Source: Saprospiraceae bacterium
GTDB lineage: Bacteria; Bacteroidota; Bacteroidia; Chitinophagales; Saprospiraceae
Assembly (NCBI GenBank): GCA_041392805.1
Contig: JAWKLJ010000001.1
Span: 3,162,001-3,226,000, forward strand
DNA: 64,000 nt
Direction: 5' to 3'
Every line of letters starts with the position of its first letter. The first letter of the stretch is position 1. The notes beneath the pieces are model-generated. The model searched no databases, was not told the origin of the DNA, and worked only from the letters and a program-made list of their open reading frames with translations. Made by a program: the position numbers and the translations under genes. Of this stretch, positions 51,683-60,068 are shown one piece after another.

Positions 51683-53950
51683 TTATATAAAGCGATAGCC
51701 TTGTTTAGCCAGGGGCAAGGAGCGCTCGCGCACGCCTGTGGCGGCAAAAAGTGCATTCACCAAGGCTGGAGCGGCTGGCGGTGTCCCTGGTTCCCCCACG
51801 CCACCAGGATAGGCATCTACCTCCATAATATGGGTCACAACCGTCGGGGAGACATTCATGCGCACCATGTCGTATTGCGGGAAATTGTACTGCTCCACCT
51901 GGCCATTATTCCAGGTTATTTCTCCATATAAAGCGGCGGAAAGGCCGAAAACGATACCACCTTGCACCTGTGCTTCGATGGTATTCGGATTGACATATTG
52001 GCCGCAATCTATGGCACAGTAGTATTTATCAATAGAAAATTCTTTTTCGCCCAGTTTACTGATCTCGGCGACCTGGCCGACAATAGAGCCAAAGGACTTG
52101 TGGAGGGCGATACCCCTGAATTTCCCTTCAGGAAGCGGCGTTTTCCAGTTGCTCAGCTCGGCTACTTTGTCCAGCACTGCTTTGAAACGGGGGTGATGAT
52201 CCAGTTTCGCCCGGCGGAATTCGTAGGGGTCCTGGCCAGCTGCGGCCGCACATTCATCCATAAAGCATTCCGTAAAAAAGGCATTTTGAGAGCTTCCTAC
52301 ACTCCGCCAAAATCCGACCTGGATCGGTAGATCTAGTTGTCCAAAAGCGACATTTCTATTGAGCATATGATAGGGCAACTCACGCGCGCCTTCTGTAGTG
52401 GCTTGGTCATCCTGGGGTTTAACGGCCATAGAGGGCATCAGGCGTTGCATCGAGCTATTGCTGACAGATTGGATAGCGATCATATTGTCCCAGGCTTCGA
52501 TTTCTCCTTTGGCATTGACAACCGCCTTAAACTGGCTGGCAGCGGCGGGGCGATACATGTCGTTTCTCATGTCTTCTTCCCTGGTAAAGACCGTTTGAAT
52601 CGGCGTTCCTTTCATCGTTTGTGCTACAGCAACAGCTTTTTTAACGAAATCGGGCTCTGCTCTACGGCCGAAACCTCCACCCAAATAGGTGGTATGGACG
52701 GTGATATTGGCTTTATCGATACCACATACTTCGTTAATAGCATTCTGCACCACAAAAGAGGCCTGATGACCTACCCAGGCTTGCGCTTTGTCCTCTTCCA
52801 CCAAGACGGTACAGTTCAGCGGTTCCATCGTGGCATGCGCCAAATAAGGTACATCGTATCTAGCTTCAACAATGTTCGTGTTATTGGTTAAAATACTTGC
52901 GACGTCTCCTTCCTTTTCTGCCACCGCCAGGGGTTTAGCTGCCAGAATCTCCGTTAATTGTTTGGCAATGTTTGCGGAAGAGATCGAGGTGTTTCCGCCA
53001 TCGTCTTCGGCTACATCCAGTGCCAGTGCGGCGTTTTTGGCTCGCCAGGTGTTGTCTGCGATAACGGCAGCACCAAATTCCGTCAACACGACCTTTTTCA
53101 CGCCTCGCATGGCCTCGATGTCCGCCTGGTTATTAATCCCCGTGATTTTGCCCCCAATGGTCGAGGGATGGCGCATGGCGGCGAAAAGTAGTTGGTCCAA
53201 CCTTACATCCAAGCCAAATTCTGCCTCGCCGGTCACTTTCTCGGGAATATCCAGGCGTTGAATCGGTTTTCGGATTTTTGTCCACGCTTCTTTTTTCTTT
53301 AGTTCAGGTAAATCCTTTAGTTTTATTGTAGACGCTGCTTCTGCCAATTCGCCATAAGCAAGGCGTTCCTTATTATTCTCATTGATGATATAGCCATTCT
53401 CCGCACGACAGGCAGCAGGTTTTATACCCCAACGTTCCGCGGCTGCTTGTTTGAGCATTTCTCTGGCAGTTGCACCGGCATAGCGCATATTATTGAAACC
53501 GTCAGGAATAGAAGTACTTCCTCCCGTTCCGACAATACCTATATAGGAATACACTTTTTCTATAAGGGAATAACCTTTAAAAGCGTTAGGCTCTTTCTGT
53601 GTAACCATAAAGGTATTGGCATAAGGAGACTCTGGTTGGGGTTGAATCACCTTGATATTATCCATATCTACTTCTAATTCTTCTGCTATCAGCATCGGTA
53701 AAGAAGTATAGACACCCTGTCCCATTTCGGCTCTTGGAATGGCCAGTGTAATGGAATTGTCCGGCGCAATGCGAATCCAGGCGTTTAAGGAAGCGCCCTC
53801 TCCCATGCCTTTTCCAGAATATTTCTTAATGGCTTTATTGACATGCATTAATCCTCCAACACCTACCACCAATCCAGTGCCAACCACGCCACCTGTTATG
53901 ATAAAAGCCCTGCGGGTCCATTTGCTTTTTTTCGATTTATCTTTTGTCAT
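51683..53950 (-). CDS. Molybdopterin-binding large subunit, xanthine-dehydrogenase family (IorB-like)
   Basis: Catalytic subunit, 755 residues, of a two-subunit molybdenum hydroxylase such as isoquinoline 1-oxidoreductase or an aldehyde oxidase. The N-terminus carries a twin-arginine-like signal (KWTRRAFIITGG then a hydrophobic stretch), so it is probably exported folded by Tat. Cofactor segments include PRAEMGQGVYTSLPMLIAEE, YLGGGFGRRAEPDFVKKAV and VGFWRSVGSSQNAFFTECF. The catalytic glutamate is in GGVGEPGTPPAAPALVNA near the C-terminus. The 2Fe-2S subunit gene is 11 bp upstream. Tat signal plus IorB-type domain order makes a periplasmic enzyme likely; the substrate is unknown. Confidence 0.93.
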   Translation of the reverse strand: MTKDKSKKSKWTRRAFIITGGVVGTGLVVGVGGLMHVNKAIKKYSGKGMGEGASLNAWIRIAPDNSITLAIPRAEMGQGVYTSLPMLIAEELEVDMDNIKVIQPQPESPYANTFMVTQKEPNAFKGYSLIEKVYSYIGIVGTGGSTSIPDGFNNMRYAGATAREMLKQAAAERWGIKPAACRAENGYIINENNKERLAYGELAEAASTIKLKDLPELKKKEAWTKIRKPIQRLDIPEKVTGEAEFGLDVRLDQLLFAAMRHPSTIGGKITGINNQADIEAMRGVKKVVLTEFGAAVIADNTWRAKNAALALDVAEDDGGNTSISSANIAKQLTEILAAKPLAVAEKEGDVASILTNNTNIVEARYDVPYLAHATMEPLNCTVLVEEDKAQAWVGHQASFVVQNAINEVCGIDKANITVHTTYLGGGFGRRAEPDFVKKAVAVAQTMKGTPIQTVFTREEDMRNDMYRPAAASQFKAVVNAKGEIEAWDNMIAIQSVSNSSMQRLMPSMAVKPQDDQATTEGARELPYHMLNRNVAFGQLDLPIQVGFWRSVGSSQNAFFTECFMDECAAAAGQDPYEFRRAKLDHHPRFKAVLDKVAELSNWKTPLPEGKFRGIALHKSFGSIVGQVAEISKLGEKEFSIDKYYCAIDCGQYVNPNTIEAQVQGGIVFGLSAALYGEITWNNGQVEQYNFPQYDMVRMNVSPTVVTHIMEVDAYPGGVGEPGTPPAAPALVNALFAATGVRERSLPLAKQGYRFI

Positions 53951-53961
53951 GATGGGCTGTT

Positions 53962-54444
53962 TTAAAGGCTGCTTAATAAAGAATTATCTTCTGCTCTCAT
54001 TCTGGCGGCTGATTTAATGGCCGATCTGACCCGTTGGTAGGTTCCACAACGGCAAATATTAGTGATGGCTGCATCGATGTCTTCATCGGTTGGATCGGGT
54101 TTTTCATTCAATAAACCTTCGGCAGCCATAATCATCCCCGATTGGCAATAGCCGCACTGCGGCACCTGGTGTTCGATCCAGGCCTTTTGTACAGCAGACA
54201 ATTGCCCCTCCCCTTTTGCGATTCCTTCGATAGTGGTAATCGCCTTACCGACAACAGCAGAAACGGGTAAAATACAGGTCCGGGTTACAACCCCATCTAA
54301 CATCACTGAACAAGCACCACAGGCTGAAACGCCACAACCATATTTTGTACCCGTCATGTGGAGCTCATCCCGAAGTACCCACAAGAGGGGCATCGTTTCC
54401 TCCACATCGACTTGGATATTTTTTCCGTTTATATTTAATTCCAT
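53962..54444 (-). CDS. 2Fe-2S small subunit of the molybdenum hydroxylase (IorA-like)
   Basis: A 160-residue electron-transfer subunit with two 2Fe-2S centres. The plant-type ferredoxin domain has Cys37, Cys42, Cys45 and Cys57 (KYGCGVSACGACSVMLDG ... TRTC). The helical domain has Cys97, Cys100, Cys131 and Cys133 (QCGYCQSGM ... ICRCGTYQRVR). All eight ligands are present. It has no signal of its own and would travel with the Tat-signal-bearing large subunit encoded 11 bp downstream. No cytochrome c or FAD subunit is encoded here. Confidence 0.95.
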   Translation of the reverse strand: MELNINGKNIQVDVEETMPLLWVLRDELHMTGTKYGCGVSACGACSVMLDGVVTRTCILPVSAVVGKAITTIEGIAKGEGQLSAVQKAWIEHQVPQCGYCQSGMIMAAEGLLNEKPDPTDEDIDAAITNICRCGTYQRVRSAIKSAARMRAEDNSLLSSL

Positions 54445-54523
54445 GCTTATTATTTTGGTAATTCCCTAATTTCAACAAAAAATATGAGAAAGGGTTAATT
54501 TTTACCAAAATTTTATGTCAACC

Positions 54524-55135
54524 CTATTCACTTTGCCTTTTTACGCAGTCAATTTTCCAAGTTTCATATACAAAAGACGCGTCAGGTGTCATCCAGGCCC
54601 CTAGCCAGTTGAAGCCATTTTCTGAGATATTGGAAAATACAATCCGATAAATACCATCCATACCGTTTGGCGCTTTCTGCGGGTTATTCAGGATTATTTT
54701 GTCCCCTTGACGGTTGCCCTCCCAGGTAGAAAGGCTAGCACTGGGGCTTGCGGTAGAAAAATAGTGCACATACCACCGAAGGCTATCTGAAGAGAATTGG
54801 CGAATACTGCCTGAATATTTTCCATCGGGTTTAAGCGTTTTATCCATCACTGCCATGCCATCTAAAATATACTCAAACTGCCAGATCATTTTCTGGGGTG
54901 CGGCCCAGGTTTGGTCCTGGTTTCTGGTGATGGAAATGCAATCGCAAATACCGATCAGTTCGTGATAGTCTTTGATTTGAGGCGGGGCAGCAGGATTGGG
55001 GCGGCCAAAGGGGAAGGTGGGATTGGGGACATAGGCATATAAGTTGGTATCAGGTGTAATAGCGAACGCTGTTTGGGCATAACCGTAATTGCCAATTAGA
55101 TACACAGCGACAAGGATCAGCATTTGTTTTTTCAT
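54524..55135 (-). CDS. Secreted protein of unknown function, DUF1579-like
   Basis: A 203-residue protein with a signal peptide (MKKQMLILVAVYLIGNYGYA). The body has alternating strands (KMIWQFEYILDGMAVMD, LRWYVHYFSTASPS, GIYRIVFSNISENGFNWLG) ending in FVYETWKIDC. The pattern of a measured quantity followed by DGMAVMDKTL and W..G.W resembles lipocalin-like DUF1579 proteins, but this is weak. Two Cys near position 84-86 (GICDCISI) and one near the end could form a disulfide. It may be the third gene of the molybdenum hydroxylase group, although an 80-bp gap separates them. Confidence 0.7.
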   Translation of the reverse strand: MKKQMLILVAVYLIGNYGYAQTAFAITPDTNLYAYVPNPTFPFGRPNPAAPPQIKDYHELIGICDCISITRNQDQTWAAPQKMIWQFEYILDGMAVMDKTLKPDGKYSGSIRQFSSDSLRWYVHYFSTASPSASLSTWEGNRQGDKIILNNPQKAPNGMDGIYRIVFSNISENGFNWLGAWMTPDASFVYETWKIDCVKRQSE

Positions 55136-55152
55136 TTCTGCTTATTTTGTTA

Positions 55153-55544
55153 ACGTCAGGTTTGCGATGAAGGAGTCCGCCATTAGCAGATTCGGCGTTA
55201 AAAAACAGTCTGAAACGAAGAGCCCGCACAAAAAACTGTTTGAGCTTCGAAGCAACCAGACTCAGCTATAAATAATTGACAATCAACAATATTTAAGTGA
55301 TCACCCAAACCCAATGGCGAGTTTCTTTTTGTGCAACGTAGTGGAAGACTGTTTTAGCCGACTTCGTCTGCCGAAGGACAATCGAAGGAGACTTCGTCGT
55401 CCGAAGGCCGAAGATGCGTCAGGCGGCGGTTTTGGCTCCACCTTTTTCCGCGAAAAGGTGGAAAAGCAAACTTTACAGCCAAGCATCCTGGTAAAACCCT
55501 GTCACCCAAGCTTATAAAAGACTACAAGTACGCAAACCTGACGT
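55153..55544 (-). mobile_element. MITE-like element, copy B (392 bp)
   Basis: Perfect 14-bp terminal inverted repeats ACGTCAGGTTTGCG (55153-55166 and inverted 55531-55544), flanked by the 7-bp direct repeat TTTGTTA (55146-55152 and 55545-55551). The interior matches copy A (47646-47984) in inverted orientation. Copy B has about 53 extra bases made of CTTCG/CGAAG palindromes (about 55361-55415), which accounts for the length difference. No ORF of note. Confidence 0.85.
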
Positions 55545-55551
55545 TTTGTTA

Positions 55552-55722
55552 ATAAAGAATGTCTAAAAATACTCGATTACGAGCCATCCATTTTTTTTTT
55601 GATAGGAAAGTGGGAAAATAGGATACGAAACGTGGAAAAGCGACCGCTTCAATTACTTAATCAGCGCGTTTGTGAGTCCTTTTTTGAATTAGAAATAAAA
55701 AGCAATTTGTACTTTCAAGCTT
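55552..55722. other. Intergenic region before the LytS-type kinase
   Basis: About 170 bp after MITE copy B with no ORF. TTG at 55685 and TACTTTCA at 55711 look a little like a promoter but would start transcription at or after the kinase ATG, so I do not call one. Confidence 0.4.
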
Positions 55723-56781
55723 ATGATTCATAATTCATTGAAGCCAATACAACTACAGTGGCTACTTTTTGCTTGGGGCACAATATGCCTGCTGATGTTC
55801 CTTCAGTTATTGACAACGGAGTGGCTGCGACCAGCTTTCTTCACTGCCAGTCAAATTGTACTTTATCCCCTCATACGTTTTAGCATCGGTGTGGTGCTTA
55901 TTGTTTCTCTCGTCTTACCTGCTTATGATTTCCTGATTCGACAACGATTATTGATAAGGATCATTGGTTTTGCCTTTACAGGTCTACTCTGGGGAATAGC
56001 CTATGTCTGCTTATCTATTATTTTCATCAAAATATTGTCTGGTGAGATGCATGCGGAGGAATTATTCATAGGTTTAATGGAAGACTTTTTGACCAATCTT
56101 CACCATGTTACCACCTACTATCTACTATTGGTTGCCATCTTATTGGCCATTGATTATCTAAAAGAAAAAACCAAAGCTATCTATCATAAAGAAAAAGCAG
56201 AAAGCGAGCTTAGCAAGACAAAATTTCTCATGTTGCGCAATCAATTACAACCCCATTTTTTGTTCAATGCCTTAAATAGCGTAAGTGCCATTATTGATTA
56301 TAAAAAAGAGGCTGCCCAGGATATGCTAGCTGATATTAGCCATTTACTACGCACTTCGCTACAACTGGATTACACCCAACTGGTCACTCTTCAAACGGAA
56401 TTGGACATACTTGATACTTATTTGAATATTGAAAAAAGAAGATTTGAACACCAACTCCACATTGATATAAAGGTCAATGCGGCCTCCAAAAAGATAATGG
56501 TTTTGCCCTTTCTGTTCCAACCATTGGTGGAAAATGCCATTAAACATGGCTTTGGGCCAGGCATCAGCCAATTAAGCATCAACATAGACGTCCGGTTCGA
56601 GGAGCATCAACTAGATATTTGGGTGGCTAATAACGGCATTCCCTTTTCCGGAAAACAAGCAGGTGTAGGCTTGACCAACTTCCTGGCACGCTTGCAAAAT
56701 GCTTATGGCAACCAATACCATTTTCAATTGCACCAACAGGGAGATTGGACAACCAACCACCTCAAAATCAGCTATTCATGA
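55723..56781 (+). CDS. LytS/YehU-type membrane histidine kinase
   Basis: A 352-residue sensor kinase of the His_kinase (PF06580) type. Four membrane helices at about 12-30, 47-70, 78-103 and 129-145 have almost no extracytoplasmic domain, so the signal is probably sensed in the membrane. The phospho-accepting His178 is in RNQLQPHFLFNALNSVSAI, and the ATP-binding part has PLVENAIKHGFGP and a short Gly-rich end (GVGLTNFLARL). The stop overlaps the start of the LytTR regulator gene (ATGA), which makes the pair. Confidence 0.95.
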   Translation: MIHNSLKPIQLQWLLFAWGTICLLMFLQLLTTEWLRPAFFTASQIVLYPLIRFSIGVVLIVSLVLPAYDFLIRQRLLIRIIGFAFTGLLWGIAYVCLSIIFIKILSGEMHAEELFIGLMEDFLTNLHHVTTYYLLLVAILLAIDYLKEKTKAIYHKEKAESELSKTKFLMLRNQLQPHFLFNALNSVSAIIDYKKEAAQDMLADISHLLRTSLQLDYTQLVTLQTELDILDTYLNIEKRRFEHQLHIDIKVNAASKKIMVLPFLFQPLVENAIKHGFGPGISQLSINIDVRFEEHQLDIWVANNGIPFSGKQAGVGLTNFLARLQNAYGNQYHFQLHQQGDWTTNHLKISYS

Positions 56782-57521
56782 AGATTAAAACCTTAATTGT
56801 GGATGACGAAGCGCCTGCCAGGCGGCGCTTGCGAAAATTGCTATCGGAGGAAGACCGTTGTGAGCTTGTAGGCGAAGCGGAAAATGGCATAGAAGCTATT
56901 CATTTCATACAAAATTATTCGCCACAGCTGGTTTTGCTCGACATTCAGCTCAAAGACATGACAGGCCTTGATGTGCTCACGGCAGTGGCTAGCAGCTTTA
57001 AAGGGGAGCTTATTTTTATTACGGCTTTTGATGCCTTTGCCATTAAAGCGTTCGAAGCTAACGCTGTAGATTACCTGCTAAAACCTTTCAAAAATGAGCG
57101 TTTCCAAATCGCTATAAACCGCGCCTTGAAAGCCATTGAGCAAAATGCGCCGATTTCAATGGAACCTTTATTAGCGTTTTTGGCCATGTCCAATAGAGAA
57201 GAAAGCGTTCTTCTGGTCCCTGAAGGAAAAACCATGCACCGACTTCCTTTAAAGGACATCCTTTACATTAAAGCCGAAGGATATTATAGTCATTTTCAAA
57301 TGGAACAGACCCATAAAATGATCCGTATTTCCTTGAAAAAACTGGAAAGCCTGGTCCCCTCCCATTTTGTGCGAATCAACAAATCGGTAATGATCAATAA
57401 GGACAAAATCAGCTGGACGAAGGAACTGAAAAAAACGATAGAAATAGAAATGGTTAACGGGGAGCAATTTATAGCCAATAAGCAATTCACTTTTTTGGGG
57501 GCACTCCACAAAAACCATTGA
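56778..57521 (+). CDS. LytTR-family response regulator
   Basis: A 247-residue regulator. The receiver domain has D9/D10, phospho-acceptor Asp55 (LVLLDIQLKDMTG) and the switch Lys in YLLKPFKNERF. The C-terminal LytTR DNA-binding domain shows DILYIKAEGYYSHFQ, HFVRINKSVMIN and IANKQF. The ATG at 56778 overlaps the kinase stop; an ATG 33 bp upstream lies inside the kinase gene and adds nothing conserved. Targets are not identifiable; LytTR sites are not obvious nearby. Confidence 0.95.
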   Translation: MKIKTLIVDDEAPARRRLRKLLSEEDRCELVGEAENGIEAIHFIQNYSPQLVLLDIQLKDMTGLDVLTAVASSFKGELIFITAFDAFAIKAFEANAVDYLLKPFKNERFQIAINRALKAIEQNAPISMEPLLAFLAMSNREESVLLVPEGKTMHRLPLKDILYIKAEGYYSHFQMEQTHKMIRISLKKLESLVPSHFVRINKSVMINKDKISWTKELKKTIEIEMVNGEQFIANKQFTFLGALHKNH

Positions 57522-57531
57522 TCCTCTAACA

Positions 57532-58575
57532 TTAGTTCAATTGGAGCATCTCCACCTTTTTATTCATCACCGAAAACCAAAGCGGTGGCACAAAGGACAT
57601 CAAAATGGCAACGGGATAGCCCATCGGAAGTTGGGGGCTTTCCTCAAAATGCCTAAGCACCTGGTATTTTCGATTGGCTTTGAAGTGGTGATCTGAATGA
57701 CGGGTGAGTTCATATAAAAATATCCGCCCGAGTTCATGGTCAGAATTCCAGGAGTGCCAAGGTTGGACGGGTTCATAACGGCCCGAGGAAAGTTGCTTGC
57801 GGCGCAAGCCGTAGTGTTCGATGTAGTTGACGCTTTCCAGCATGAGTACGCCGGTGGCAGCAATCGCAATAGCATATCCTGCCATATTCCAATCAAACAG
57901 CCAAACGATAGTAGCCAAATAGCCCAATTGATAGAGCTGAAACCGGATCATTTCATTATTCCAACTCAGCACTTTTTTTCCTAATTTACTCAACCGTTCC
58001 CGCTCCAGTTGCCAGGCATTCAAATAGCCTCCTATGATCGAACGAAACCAAAAAGAATAGAGCATCTCTCCCTGTTTGGCGGAGGCAGGGTCATCGTCTG
58101 TTGCTACATTTTTGTGATGCCCCCTATTGTGTTCAATGAAAAAATGCATGTACAAGGCCGACAACAACAAGCCTTTAGCCATCAATTGCTCGTACCTTGT
58201 CGTACGATGTCCCAATTCATGCCCAACATTGATGCCAATGGTTCCAACGATTAAGCCGACATTCAGGGTCATGCCTATGATTTCGTAGGTTTGTAAAGCT
58301 CGGGTATCAAGAATGAAAAAATAATAAGCTATCAATCCCCACAAAATGGGAATATTCAGGTACAAAAGGAGGTCGAAAAAACGATTGGAAAGCTTGTTCG
58401 ATTCTTCTTCAGCAGAAAGGTTTTCTGGTGTCCCGGGAAGAAACGTTTCTAAGATAGGGATAGCTACGAACCCTACGTAAACGCTACCAAGTGACCACCA
58501 TCCGCCATAATAAAGGCCTAGATAGCCTGCTATTGGCGCAAGATAAGCAATAAGGTATTTGCTGTCTTTCCACAT
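57532..58575 (-). CDS. alkB: Alkane 1-monooxygenase AlkB
   Basis: Integral membrane di-iron hydroxylase that oxidises the terminal carbon of medium-chain alkanes. The 347-residue product has about six membrane helices and the histidine boxes of the family: HELGH (119-123), HNRGHH (149-154), the NYIEHYGL signature around His254, and LTRHSDHH (290-297). WHSWNSDHELGR precedes the last box. All ligands are intact. AlkB needs electrons from a rubredoxin or ferredoxin; no rubredoxin gene is here, but a flavin/2Fe-2S reductase gene is divergent, 239 bp away. Confidence 0.94.
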   Translation of the reverse strand: MWKDSKYLIAYLAPIAGYLGLYYGGWWSLGSVYVGFVAIPILETFLPGTPENLSAEEESNKLSNRFFDLLLYLNIPILWGLIAYYFFILDTRALQTYEIIGMTLNVGLIVGTIGINVGHELGHRTTRYEQLMAKGLLLSALYMHFFIEHNRGHHKNVATDDDPASAKQGEMLYSFWFRSIIGGYLNAWQLERERLSKLGKKVLSWNNEMIRFQLYQLGYLATIVWLFDWNMAGYAIAIAATGVLMLESVNYIEHYGLRRKQLSSGRYEPVQPWHSWNSDHELGRIFLYELTRHSDHHFKANRKYQVLRHFEESPQLPMGYPVAILMSFVPPLWFSVMNKKVEMLQLN

Positions 58576-58721
58576 AACTAACTGTTGTTATTGGTATTGA
58601 GTAGTATAGCCTTTACGAAGATAAACTTTAACTTATGTATTCCATAGTAATGAATGCCAAAAGTCCATTCTTTCACCTGGCTACAAAAATGGTCAGAGAA
58701 GGAATTTTGCAAAGCAACGCC

Positions 58722-58752
58722 TTGATAAACAATTGCAAATGCTTACATTTGC
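58722..58752 (+). promoter_or_regulatory. Promoter and operator palindrome of the reductase gene
   Basis: TTG (58722-58724), 19 bp, TACATTTG (58744-58751): an ideal Bacteroidota promoter, 63 bp before the ATG. The palindrome GCAAATGCTTACATTTGC (58735-58752, 7-bp perfect arms) covers the -7 box and is a likely repressor site. Confidence 0.75.
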
Positions 58753-58814
58753 GCGGTTTAAACCTTTCAGTAGGTTAACAAATTTATTCGGAAAAATTGA
58801 AAACCTTTATTCAA

Positions 58815-59915
58815 ATGGATCGAAATTTCTATCCTTTAAGTGTGAAAAGTGTTCATAATGAGACGGAGGAGACTGTCACACTAACATTTGATATACCGGC
58901 GGAACTAAAAGAAACCTTTCAATATACCCAGGGTCAATATCTTACTTTGAAGTTTGAATTGAATGGACAGGAAGTGCGTAGGTCATACTCCATGTGCAGT
59001 AGTCCATTAGATTCCGATCTGGCGGTCACCGTAAAAAAGGTAGCGGGAGGTTTGGTGTCTACCCATATCAACAATAAACTAAAAGGGGGGGATTTGGTAG
59101 ATGTAATGCCTCCCGACGGGCGTTTCTTTACACCATTGAAAGAAGAAAACCGCAAGATATATTACCTCTTTGGTGCGGGCAGTGGTATCACACCACTTCT
59201 CTCCATCATTAAAACCATCATAGAGAAAGAACCACAGAGTACCGTTCATTTGTTATATGGCAATCGCAATGAAGAAACCATAATTTTCAAAGATACCCTG
59301 GCCCAATTAGAAAAACGCTATGCCGGACAACTTCGCGTAACGCATATTCTCAGTCAGCCTAAGCGAGAAAGGAGTAAAGGCGTGTTTGGTTTGCTGTCAA
59401 AAGGTACTTTTTCCTGGCAAGGCCTTACCGGAAGGATTGATAGTAAACAAGTTAATTTGTTTCTTGATGAAAATCCGCCTGCCTATCCCGCCATTGAATA
59501 CTTTATCTGTGGCCCTGGCGAGATGATTGATACCGTTGAAAGTACCCTCCTACGTAGGGGCATTGATAAAAAACACATTCATACTGAGCGCTTCACGACT
59601 GCTCCAATCAGTGAGGAAAACAAAATAAAAGGAACGGCCGGAGCTCAGCTTACCGTCCATTTGAATGGGCAGGAATACCATGTCACCGTTCCTGAGGGCA
59701 AGACCATCCTGGATGTCATGCTGGCAGCTAAGCATGATCCGCCCTATTCCTGTACCTCTGGAGCATGCTCTACGTGTATGGCCAAATTACTAAAGGGGAC
59801 CGTCAAAATGGATGTCTGCTACGCCCTCGACGATGACGAGATTGCGGAGGGCTATATTCTGACCTGCCAGGCACATCCTACTAGTGATGAATTGGAGGTG
59901 ACGTACGACGTTTAA
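58815..59915 (+). CDS. FAD/2Fe-2S oxygenase reductase (PaaE-like)
   Basis: A 366-residue electron-transfer flavoprotein. The FAD-binding barrel has RRSYSMCSSPL-like VRRSYSMCSSPLD and DVMPPDGRFF. The NAD(P)-binding part has YLFGAGSGITPLLSIIKTI and VHLLYGNRNEETI. A C-terminal plant-type ferredoxin domain has PPYSCTSGACSTCMAKLLKG and the fourth Cys in YILTCQAHP. This order (FAD, NAD, 2Fe-2S) is that of PaaE/class IA-type reductases. I use the ATG at 58815; a TTG six codons upstream is possible. It is divergent from alkB and could be its electron donor (inference from position). Confidence 0.92.
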   Translation: MDRNFYPLSVKSVHNETEETVTLTFDIPAELKETFQYTQGQYLTLKFELNGQEVRRSYSMCSSPLDSDLAVTVKKVAGGLVSTHINNKLKGGDLVDVMPPDGRFFTPLKEENRKIYYLFGAGSGITPLLSIIKTIIEKEPQSTVHLLYGNRNEETIIFKDTLAQLEKRYAGQLRVTHILSQPKRERSKGVFGLLSKGTFSWQGLTGRIDSKQVNLFLDENPPAYPAIEYFICGPGEMIDTVESTLLRRGIDKKHIHTERFTTAPISEENKIKGTAGAQLTVHLNGQEYHVTVPEGKTILDVMLAAKHDPPYSCTSGACSTCMAKLLKGTVKMDVCYALDDDEIAEGYILTCQAHPTSDELEVTYDV

Positions 59916-59927
59916 GGAGAGGGATTC

Positions 59928-59966
59928 TTCTCTGACAATTTTTACCCAAAGGCTTCGGTAATTGTT
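59928..59966. repeat. TCTCTGACAATTT repeat forming a hairpin after the reductase gene
   Basis: TTCTCTGACAATTTTTACC folds back with GGTAATTGTT (59957-59966), starting 13 bp after the reductase stop. It is the fourth copy of this intergenic motif (others at 14044, 27057, 48026) and may end the reductase transcript. Confidence 0.55.
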
Positions 59967-59990
59967 AATCAATCCCTAAATTGGGGATAT

Positions 59991-60021
59991 GATACAACTT
60001 CTTTATTGATGTTGTTGTATC
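59991..60021. repeat. Inverted repeat upstream of the OmpA-family gene
   Basis: Perfect arms GATACAAC (59991-59998) and GTTGTATC (60014-60021), 48 bp before the ATG at 60069. The right arm runs into TATCTTTT, one base off the -7 consensus, so this may be an operator next to a promoter. Confidence 0.4.
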
Positions 60022-60068
60022 TTTTATGTGTTTTCGCCGTCTAAACGATGGACCTTAATCTTTTACTT

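Noticed and set aside
52337..52891. 184-residue plus-strand frame
   Set aside because: Antisense to the molybdopterin-binding subunit gene.
47628..55551. Composite transposon framed by the two inverted MITE-like copies
   Set aside because: Each copy has its own different flanking duplication, which indicates separate insertions, and no transposase is present between them.
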